DNA of 64,000 bases from Lumbricus terrestris. Taxonomy: Eukaryota > Annelida > Clitellata > Crassiclitellata > Lumbricidae. This document shows positions 57,801-64,000 of this stretch, piece after piece (position 1 is the first letter of the stretch; every line of letters begins with the position of its first letter). The DNA is taken from assembly GCA_949752735.1 (NCBI GenBank), contig OX457043.1:1180867-1244866 (forward strand), read 5' to 3'. The position numbers were made by a program, and so were the translations under genes. A model generated the notes under the pieces. It saw nothing but the letters and a program-made list of their open reading frames with translations, ran no database searches and was not told where the DNA came from.

Positions 57801-60800
57801 AATTTCGTTAGTTTAAATTGGATTGAAGTGGAAAGATTTAAATTGGTTGTTTTAGAATGACATTTATTTGTCTTCTTTCTTGGCACGCAGATGCGAATTA
57901 AGGGTCGACACGTGTTCATGGGTTACCTAGACGAACCGCAGATGACTGCAGAAGCGTTTGATGAAGAGGGGTGGTACAAAACGGCGGACATGGGGTACAA
58001 AGATGAAAGCGGATACTTATATTCCATAGGAAGCGTTAACGGTAGGTTATGGACGGACGGACGCAATGCCGTAGCTAGGGGGTGTTTTGGATCTTTTGGC
58101 ACCCCCTACCCCCGAAATGAAATAATGCTGCCACGAAATAATGCATTCACTAACACAATCATGATGTAAAAACTAAGGAGATTCCATCATTTTCAAGCTC
58201 TAATATCTATGTGACATATCCCCCAAATAATCCTGCTACGGCATTGGACAGACGGACGGATGGACGGACGGACGGATGGACGGACGGACGGATGGACGGA
58301 CGGCTGGGTGGGGGGGGGGGGTGTTTGGACAGATCTATTGACGATGGCGTCTTTCTGAGATTCTATTTTCATTGTTCATTGAAAAACGAGATCATTTAAA
58401 TGTCTCTATTATAGTTACCGGTTTTCTAAACAATTGAAAGGTTGTCTCTTCATAGACATATTATTCGACTCCCACATGTAGGAACCCAGTTTTTAACAAA
58501 AAGCAATTTGCCCGATTTGATTGCACTGACATTGCACAACCGTATGATACAGTATTAGGTTTCTTGAAGATGTTGAGCGACACCTTACTTGAGAATGAAG
58601 ACATTAAAGATATATGGAAACATAGAAACAACAAGACGTATTACACGCACCAAAACTATCTCCTCTTGACAATTTAGTCTACACATTAATTTGTCTAGTG
58701 GAAGATTAGCTGGTCTTGGTATTACAAAACACGTCCATAAAGCATAATTTTCTGAATGAAATAATTCTGCATAGGGCCTATCATACTGAGCCGCATTTCT
58801 AGTTCACACACGTGTCAGTTGCACACTTGGTAATTCCACTGTCGCTGCTAGCCAACTCGAACAGCGACAAGTAAATTAGTAAATTCATGGACCGCTTCGA
58901 CGTCAATGTATTTCATGATTTATCCAAGAAATGCTTTTTGAAACTCATTTCCACATTACAAGAAGGCTACAGTTGTGAATTTGTCTGCACTGATTCTTCT
59001 TCTTCATTGTCCATGGGCTGACAGCCCGTAGGTGTCCACTGCGCACTTGACTACTCTCTTCCATGATTTCCTGTCCCGTGCTCGGTGTGTCAGCTCCTGC
59101 GCATTCATCCCACACCACTCTTCTATGTCCTGCAACCATTCTCTGCATGGTCTTCCCCTTCTCCCCGCTCCCTCCATGATTCCCGTCATTATGCTCTTTA
59201 TCTTTCTATCATCACTAATTCTTGCAAAATTATTGCAATGAAACACGCATAAAGCTGAGCATGCGAATGGAATTGTTTGCACAAGACACTGGCTGCATAC
59301 CGAACACATTCCATCAAAGCAGGTTCACAAGTTTTCTGATGAAGTAGCCAACTTTGATCGGAATCCTATTCTTATCATTTGCCTTTTTTGTTAATAAATT
59401 GTATAGACCTATATTTTGTTAGGCGACTTAGGCTACTTGCTAATTTAGATCGTCATATCAAAGGGAACATTTAAAGCAAAATATAACTCTTTATGTTGAT
59501 ACCCCTCATCATCATCAAATTAAACTCGGACTGATCGGTGCCTACGCTCGGCTGATAGGGAAGTGCTCTTGGTCCCGTTTGCTCGTACCTCCATCATGCA
59601 GAGTCGTGCTTTTTCTGTCGTTGGCCCAGTGGTATGGAATGCCCTCCCACTTGAGCTGCGCCTGTTTCCTAGATCACTCTGACACACTCTAAAAGCACTT
59701 TAAAACTGTTCTGTTTGGCCGTGCTGGAGTCGGGAGCGCCTCTGAGTAGTTTCCTTGAAGAGGCGCTATATAAATAATTGAATGAATGAATGAATAAAAA
59801 GTGTGCTTAAAATAATCAGCAGCTGAGCCTCGTTCTAATTAACCAAATTATTTATTATGGATGTATTTGCGCATTTGAATGTAGGTCTATTGGTATTGGC
59901 GCATTACAATGTCTTCATTCACTAATAATAATTAATAATATTGTCTGCTTGTAGAGCTTTTCCAGATGGCGGATGGTCGCGTTGTTGCTCCCGTTCCCTT
60001 GGAGCAGTCCGTCAAAGCCAGACTGCACGGCATAAACCACTGCGTCGCCTATGGCCAGAACAGACAATACGTCATCGCTCTGCTCACATTCAGAGTAAAA
60101 ACAATTCAATCTACTATGCATTAATTTTTTTTAAAAATAATTGTCTTACAGTGTTTCGCAACCTAGGTGACGCCGATCCAAAGATGCCGGGAACTTACTC
60201 AACGGCTGTTTCTTATTTTTGTCAAAGGATTTGAAAACCTACTGCCGTGGTCGACGCTCTAGCACCATCGTACCTTATTGAGTAGTTTCTTGAAGGGGCG
60301 CTATATAAATGCTCTGAATGAATGAATGAATGCCGTCGTCGGTATTATAGTCTAAAAGTTTTTTTAAATTCATAGTACCGTGGCTTCGGCAGACAAGCTA
60401 TAGACCTGCATTCCTCAGCAAACGAAATCATTCTTCGCAGTCTGATCAGGACAGGCATACCGTCGATTAGAGAGCCAGATGACCTTGCCCGTGTGGACTA
60501 GAAAACCCAGATTTCATGGAAAAACGGATGTTCTCTGATTTTGGATATGACAATAATTGTCGACAATCTAGCACCATCGTATCTTACTGAGACTTCTGCA
60601 ATGGCAGGTGAAGCTGTAGAAACGGCTGCTGCTAGAAAAACCGATGGGGGTCATAATTATCTTGATGCTTCGGTGAATTACAAACTTTTGTATTTGAGCA
60701 AACCATGAATTTTTATTACTTTCAATGAACTTGCAGTGCACAACAGAGTGGCAGATTTTCTGCGTTTATTATTTGTGCATTTTTTGGGTAGGCGAAGAGT

Positions 60801-62902
60801 GACGATGCGACTGATATTCCTACGGACGTTCTGTCGAAACAAGCCGAACTCTGGCTTCGCAAGATGAACGTCAGCGCCTCAGCCATTTCTAAGATGGCGG
60901 CAAATCCATCGGAAGATCTCGTCGCTCTAATCCAGTCCGCCATCGACAAGGTCAACACGAGTCTCCTTGACAGCGCGACTGTCATTCGAAAATGGAAGCT
61001 CTTACCACGAGACTTCAGCATTCCAACAGGAGAACTAAGTAAGTAAGAGCAGAGAACTAAGTAAGTAAGAACAGGAAAACTAAGTAAGTAAGAACAGAGA
61101 ACTAAGACAGCTCCTTAAAACTTTTTTGTTTCACCGTGGTTGGACTGGGAGCGCTTCTGAGTGGATTTCTCGAAGAGGCGCTATATAAATTCTTGAAATG
61201 AATGAATGAATGAAGAAACAAAGCTCACGTTGTCGAAAAACGTCGGTGTCTGTGAGGAATGTTGGGTGTTGAAAGAATTAGAGCACGAAACCCAAAGAAA
61301 TAATTATTTTCTCCGGTCGTTTGCCTAACTCTAATAGGGTCGTATAACATACTATGTATAAAGACGTTGTAACGTTGAGTCGCCCACTAAAGCTTGTGGG
61401 GCGCGGTGGTATAGTGGGTATGTTCGTTGCCTTGAAGACGGAGGGATGTAGGTTCGAATCCACCTCAAGTCGCCGTGTATGGACCTTGGGCAAATCCTTC
61501 ACTTACAATTGCTCAGCGATTCGGTGTGAAACTCCGATGCAGTGTCCGTGCTGACGTCTGGAGCGCCTCTGAGTAGAGAGATTGATGGGGCGCCAGTGGC
61601 GTAGCCAGTTATTTTTTCATGGGGGGGGGCAGTTGAGTGGCAGCTTAAAATGATGGGGTGGCTACCGTTGGCAACTTTGAAAAGCACAACCAAAGGCCAT
61701 TAAACAATAAACACATGCAATAAAACGTGTGTACACACATATTAATGACGTAGGGTATATTGCCATAGACTATGTATTTTTAGATTTTGGATGTATTACA
61801 GTATTGGACATAATACGCATGCAAGCCTCACTAGCTTGTCTGTCCCACAGTGCACTAAAGTGGCCTGTCCTACTTTCCCATCACCCACCCTATAAGAAGT
61901 TGTACAGGAAGTGGTATAAAAAATAAAATAAGTCAGAAATTATATAACATTCTTTATCACTCGTAAAAGTAAAAAGTAAAACAAACGCAGGGATTGGGGT
62001 GGGGCAGCTGGGGTGGCAGCCCTTTCATTTGGGGGGCGGCTGCCCCTCTGCCCCCCCCCCCGTAGTTACGCCACTGTGGGGCGCTATAACAAGTGCACGC
62101 ACATACATAAAGCTGGCTAGCTGAGGCAGCGTATTATTCGGTAAAGTACTCGGCAAGCGATATACACGCCTGTTCTTCTTCCTTCTATGTATGCATTATT
62201 ATTGTTTATTTTGCAAGAAACTGTCCATTTTATTTTCTTTGAGAATCATCAGCTGCTCAAACAAGCATAGGCGTACGAGGCGGGAGCGAATTTCGGGCAA
62301 GCCTGTTTTTCGGGCAAGCAGACCGGGAATTGACTTTAAAAAAATCATCAACTTTTTCTGGGAAAAGTTGTATTTTCAGCAACGAGATTTTAGGAATTTA
62401 TTTTTCGGGCAAAAGTTAAATCTTTGTCCCCCCCACTGCTGAAATCTCCCGTACGCCTATGCAAACAAGTTACCTGATAGGTCTTTTAGGTCCTACAATC
62501 ATGTCTGCAAAACAAAATATCCTCTCTTATAATGGAAACATATTATAATGATTTTATCTATTTGGAATCTTTTCGATTAAACATATTTCGAGAAAACATA
62601 TTTTTAAGGTCAAGTTGATTGGATGAATTCAGATCTATGCCTTGCTAGTAATCACTTGAATTTGAATTTGAATTTGAACGGAACTGGTTTAATTTCCGTT
62701 AGTTTTGATTTGTTTCCGCAATAAATAAATGTTAACTGAGCTTTTTTTTCGTTTGCATTGATCATAAGAATGTGACCATAAGAATGTGATCCTTGTTTTG
62801 AAGCCGTGTTTCTATGTCGTAGGTGCAGCATATCGTATGAAGCGACCTGTCATACACGAACTCTACGCCACGACGATCGAATCTTTATACGACAGTGACT
62901 GA
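44715..62902 (+). CDS. ACSBG: bubblegum-family long-chain acyl-CoA synthetase-like protein, complete, 15 exons, 696 aa, catalytic motifs degraded
   Basis: Exons: 44715-44847, 46230-46391, 47225-47310, 49211-49299, 50498-50699, 51817-51918, 52770-52817, 53489-53656, 54863-55041, 56464-56683, 57135-57218, 57891-58041, 59955-60094, 60792-61038, 62823-62902. The sum is 2091 nt with continuous phase and a TGA stop; length fits the ACSBG family. Homology runs end to end: GLMKYHSVAILGDNAPEWVV, VMLSHDN, RHVFMGYL, FDEEGWYKTADMG, WKLLPRDFSI. Known members adenylate long-chain fatty acids with ATP and transfer them to CoA at membranes. Here the key ANL motifs are altered: P-loop TSGTTGxPKG is TIGSHGPPKP (258-267); PLSH is PFGQ (300-303); the YG-SETSG motif is YGSCELSG (446-453); TGD is TAD (522-524); GRxKE is GSVNE (538-542); and the C-terminal catalytic Lys is Arg (675, AAYRMKR). 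The frame is nevertheless intact, which suggests a retained pseudoenzyme. One intron (57219-57890) uses a GC donor. Confidence 0.93.
45138..45485 (+). repeat. direct duplication around a MITE fragment, first intron
   Basis: The words gattttcgttcttaaaatat and cttattcttattcacttct occur at 45138-45190 and again at 45435-45485. Between the copies, 45297-45430 is related to the MITE at 88-446 (cagtagcggcgctaggg, cccccctaaaaaggcgatcc, gtacgcacg). The fragment's right end is missing. Confidence 0.6.
45672..46090. mobile_element. MITE with GGGGCCGTCCATAAAGTACG termini
   Basis: The left end ggggccgtccataaagtacg is inverted at the right end (cgtactttatggacggcccc), with CTA on both sides (45669-45671 and 46091-46093). 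Sub-terminal copies of ctgtcacaaactgtcac and aagtacgtcaca repeat the end motif. It has no coding capacity. A 3-bp duplication would fit a Harbinger-like element, but the superfamily is uncertain. Confidence 0.8.
46392..47224 (+). other. synthetase intron, no recognisable element
   Basis: Starts with a slightly weak donor (gtcaga) after exon 46230-46391. It is purine-rich at 46440-46930 and pyrimidine-rich just before the acceptor at 47221-47224. No repeat or exon seen. Confidence 0.5.
47957..49078 (+). mobile_element. tRNA-derived SINE split by a hAT MITE
   Basis: The head (gggtcgtggtggtgtagtgg, caggttcgaatccacctcaag, gtagggaccttgagc) and the tail (ccttgagcaagtccctcgct, gcttcgtcgtgaaactccc, agtcggtagcgcctctgag, gggcgatatagaaat) are one SINE of the family at 29932. 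The interruption is the 889-bp insertion 48052-48940 and its 8-bp duplication. Confidence 0.88.
48052..48940. mobile_element. hAT-type non-autonomous element, 889 bp, with dense subterminal repeats
   Basis: Ends are cagtgttatttc and gaaataacactg, a perfect 12-bp inverted repeat, with the 8-bp target duplication ccttgagc at 48044-48051 and 48941-48948. That length is the hAT hallmark. Both ends are packed with direct copies of taactgtaactgaaactg (about 48066-48190 and 48775-48925), likely transposase-binding subterminal repeats. No transposase frame; the Gln/Phe/Leu frames on the minus strand come from these repeats. Confidence 0.92.
49300..50497 (+). other. synthetase intron with remnant MITE sequence
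   Basis: 49360-49520 is built from the degenerate word aatctctgactaaatc. The MITE 50087-50197 lies inside. 50206-50340 resembles the MITE interior at 240-410 (ttcgggcgaaa, gtcgtcagaaattttt). Otherwise AT-rich. Confidence 0.55.
50087..50197. mobile_element. hAT-type MITE, 111 bp
   Basis: Ends cataggcgta and tacgcctatg, with the 8-bp duplication aattagat at 50079-50086 and 50198-50205. The interior has ttgcccgaaaaacagactcg. It has the same ends and internal words as the 196-bp element at 62266-62461, so both belong to one family. Confidence 0.88.
50700..51816 (+). other. synthetase intron with AAT/GTA repeats
   Basis: TTA-rich 50915-51030; (AAT)n at 51477-51540 followed by degenerate GTAGTAGTTGTTGTT repeats to about 51690. 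No gene. Confidence 0.7.
51942..52085 (+). repeat. (GTAT)n microsatellite
   Basis: About 36 GTAT units within 25 bp of the end of exon 51817-51918. A second tract lies at 52190-52352, separated by a degraded tail (gaggcgctttataaatccc, 52152-52170) with AGAAT repeats. Confidence 0.95.
52190..52352 (+). repeat. (GTAT)n microsatellite, second tract
   Basis: Same motif as 51942-52085, with GTTT and GCAT variants at the left and GCATGCAT at the right. Confidence 0.95.
52846..53049 (+). repeat. 15-bp minisatellite, about 13 units
   Basis: The unit aatcatcagcattct is repeated with a few 9-bp variants (gtaatcagc). It lies 28 bp after the 48-bp exon 52770-52817. Confidence 0.9.
53104..53470 (+). repeat. 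(CAT)n-rich satellite next to exon 8
   Basis: CAT/CGT repeats with a higher-order word catcttcagcgtcat at four places run up to about 20 bp before the acceptor of exon 53489-53656, so they occupy most of its polypyrimidine region. Confidence 0.9.
53657..54862 (+). other. synthetase intron
   Basis: Contains a G-rich run at 53869-53903 (able to form a G-quadruplex in principle), CGGA repeats at 54265-54285, and (CTGT)n at 54783-54832. No coding segment. Confidence 0.6.
55485..55690 (+). repeat. duplicated 70-bp segment of a dispersed repeat
   Basis: The phrase gcgttgagttagaagggttg, followed by tccgtgagagtaggccgtgg, occurs at about 55540 and again diverged at about 55613. The leading part matches 14806-14850. 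Confidence 0.6.
55836..55978. mobile_element. hAT-type MITE, 143 bp
   Basis: Ends cagggtgagaattgccgggg and, inverted, cagtgtaagaattgtgg. The 8-bp duplication cctatcgg is at 55828-55835 and 55979-55986. The G-rich left and C-rich right interiors could pair. A fragment of the same family is at 31180-31255. Confidence 0.88.
57219..57890 (+). other. GC-AG intron of the synthetase gene
   Basis: The donor is GAG|GCAAGC and the acceptor cttggcacgcag. Joining there restores the frame (IYNE then MRIKGRHVFMGYL). GC donors of the form AG|GCAAG are the established minor class. The interior is AT-rich with nothing else visible. Confidence 0.75.
59004..59200 (-). pseudogene. LINE C-terminal fragment
   Basis: The minus-strand frame reads IKSIMTGIMEGAGRRGRPCR, then WLQDIEEW and ARDRKSWKRVV, then ends HGQ. 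The GRRGRP...W..DI..W...DR..W pattern is the conserved C-terminus of RTE-like and related LINE polyproteins. The RT core is absent. Confidence 0.7.
59540..59800 (+). pseudogene. CR1/L2-like LINE 3' end
   Basis: The + frame gives SADREVLLVPFARTSIMQSR, FSVVGPVVWNALPLELR, then LLKTVLFGRAG across a small frameshift, then the tail gtcgggagcgcctctgagtag, aggcgctatataaat and GAAT repeats. The tail text matches the 3' end of the tRNA-derived SINEs. Confidence 0.75.
60278..60331 (+). repeat. LINE/SINE-type 3' tail
   Basis: ttgagtagtttcttgaagg, then ggcgctatataaatgctc, then GAAT repeats, in the intron 60095-60791. The remainder of that intron shows nothing else. Confidence 0.75.
61085..61216 (+). repeat. 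LINE/SINE-type 3' tail after duplicated exon edge
   Basis: actgggagcgcttctgag, then gaggcgctatataaattc, then GAAT repeats. Just before it (61031-61102) the donor-site text agaactaagtaagtaag is repeated three times, so the last-but-one exon's splice donor lies in a small tandem duplication. Confidence 0.7.
61396..62097 (+). mobile_element. tRNA-derived SINE split by a hAT MITE
   Basis: ggggcgcggtggtatagtgg, aggttcgaatccacctcaag, ccttgggcaaatccttcac and gattcggtgtgaaactccg run to the insertion. The SINE resumes at 62077 with tggggcgctataacaagtg. Same family as 29932-30139. Confidence 0.88.
61594..62076. mobile_element. hAT-type MITE, 483 bp
   Basis: Ends cagtggcgtagccag and, inverted, cagtggcgtaactacg, with the 8-bp duplication tggggcgc at 61586-61593 and 62077-62084. 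Poly-G near the left end and poly-C near the right end face each other. The cagtggcgtagc terminus is a common animal hAT end. No coding frame. Confidence 0.9.
62266..62461. mobile_element. hAT-type MITE, 196 bp
   Basis: Ends cataggcgtacg and cgtacgcctatg (perfect 12 bp), with the 8-bp duplication caaacaag at 62258-62265 and 62462-62469. The internal phrase tttcgggcaagc links it to 50087-50197. Confidence 0.9.
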
Positions 62903-63840
62903 TGAACAGTGGTCAACCCAACTTAAACCAAACCAATAGCAGCTCAACCCAACCCACCACAACTCAACTCAACTCAGCACAACTCAGCACAACTCCACTC
63001 AACCCAAACGAACCTCATGACTCAAATCACTCAGAAACGATTATCGCCTCGCAGTTGCATTTGAGTCAAGCGGTGTCTGGAGTCTGAATAGACTGAATTC
63101 TGAAATGACTGAATTCTGAAATGACTGAATTAAATGACCAAATATCAATCAATCAGAATTCATAATAAATATACATGGTGTATAATACATTCAGATAGCA
63201 TAATTATTATGTCACACTGACTGTGTGAGAGTCTGTGTGTATGTGTGTCCGTTTATTTGTGTCTGTTTGTGTATTATTGAGTGAATATAAATAGTATGTT
63301 TATACAATATACAGTTGCGAAGGATATTATGACATATCCATAACAATTAATAGAAACTCATGTTATATATAATAATTAAGTGCCAATGTGTGTACCGATG
63401 TACATTGTACAAGTAGAGCGTTACGAGAAAGAAAGCGAGCAACAGCTCGGAGCTGGTGGAGTTCATAGCAACAACATCGATAGACTAAGTTAACGTGTTG
63501 GAAGAGAGAGACTAGGTTCACTTTCAAGTGTAACTCTAAGGTCACGGTTTGTGAGGGAAACTAATCTCTGGAAAATTTAGGCGGGTTGGAACAAATTAAT
63601 GGCCTACTGCCATGTTACCGACGGCCACCCATCCAAACGAACTGAGTCTTAAATGGATTTTAGAGAAACCGATTTGAGGTCATCCAAGAGGAAAGGACGT
63701 CGAAAGTGAGGCACATCTGGCGTACAGTTACTGTATTAACTGAATCTGGTGGATGTAACGGATGTATGCTTTGGTTTCATCAACGAAGTGTTGTTGCATG
63801 GGTGCCATGGGACTTCAAGTAAAGGACAGAGAACAGACGA
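62903..63840 (+). other. 3' flank of the synthetase gene
   Basis: 62925-63005 is built of degenerate aactcaacccaac-type units. Then AT-rich sequence with a polyadenylation hexamer. No further gene was recognised to 63840. Confidence 0.55.
63164..63169 (+). terminator. candidate polyadenylation signal of the synthetase gene
   Basis: AATAAA about 260 bp after the stop codon at 62902, in AT-rich sequence. It is the first canonical hexamer I see downstream of the stop. Confidence 0.5.
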
Positions 63841-63841
63841 A

Positions 63842-63887
63842 TAGAGAAGATAATGCTATTACTACTACTATTACAACAACTACTACC

Positions 63888-63977
<90 letters not shown>

Positions 63978-64000
63978 ACTACTACTACAACTACTACTAC
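63842..64000 (+). repeat. (ACT)n/(TGC)n trinucleotide satellite at the window edge
   Basis: ACT repeats alternate with two TGC runs (63898-63931 and 63946-63977). The tract continues past the window. Confidence 0.95.

Larger units (their letters stand above)
58042..59954 (+). other. synthetase intron with GGAC repeat and LINE debris
   Basis: GGAC/GGAT repeats at 58248-58305 end in a G-run. LINE fragments are at 59004-59200 (minus) and 59540-59800 (plus). 58330-58990 shows nothing recognisable. Confidence 0.6.

Overview
This window is animal nuclear DNA. It is AT-rich, intron-dense and full of microsatellites and transposons, with no bacterial-style operons. Two spliced host genes can be read. 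Repeat content points to a marine invertebrate, plausibly a deuterostome: there is a Gmr1-type Ty3/gypsy element (integrase before reverse transcriptase, first described from deuterostomes), a Polinton/Maverick, CR1-like and restriction-like-endonuclease LINEs, tRNA-derived SINEs, a Helitron end and hAT MITEs. The species call is inference; the gene calls rest on the sequence.

Left third (about 0.5-17.8 kb, minus strand): six exons of a type I regulatory subunit of cAMP-dependent protein kinase (pseudosubstrate linker plus most of cyclic-nucleotide-binding domain A). The gene runs off the left edge and its N-terminal exons were not found. Its 7.9-kb intron (568-8531) holds a 6.5-kb Polinton/Maverick remnant (1845-8358) with 643-bp terminal inverted repeats and a 6-bp TATATA target duplication. 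Inside the Polinton, about 1.8 kb copied from the left host flank plus part of the left terminal repeat has been inserted in inverted orientation (5901-7714). That filler carries a backwards copy of a kinase-subunit exon and truncates a spliced gene resembling the N-terminal part of a Polinton DNA polymerase B.

Middle (about 17.8-35.8 kb): no convincing host exon. It holds a 5'-truncated LINE with a restriction-like endonuclease inside an (AAT)n tract, a Helitron 3' end, tRNA-derived SINEs, very long simple repeats and a GC-rich promoter-like patch near 29.0-29.3 kb. A 5'-truncated CR1-like LINE lies just before it, at 15.7-16.8 kb, inside a kinase-gene intron.

35.8-43.2 kb: a complete, very young LTR retrotransposon on the minus strand, with 1030-bp LTRs, a 5-bp AATAG duplication and one uninterrupted 1619-residue gag-pol frame in the order gag-PR-IN-RT-RH.

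Right third (44.7-62.9 kb, plus strand): a complete 15-exon gene for a 696-residue bubblegum-family acyl-CoA synthetase-like protein. All splice junctions and the reading frame hold, but nearly every catalytic motif of the ANL superfamily is substituted, including the C-terminal catalytic lysine. It looks like a pseudoenzyme. Its introns host five hAT-type MITEs with exact 8-bp duplications, two of them nested inside tRNA-derived SINEs of the same family, plus a MITE with GGGGCCGTCC ends.
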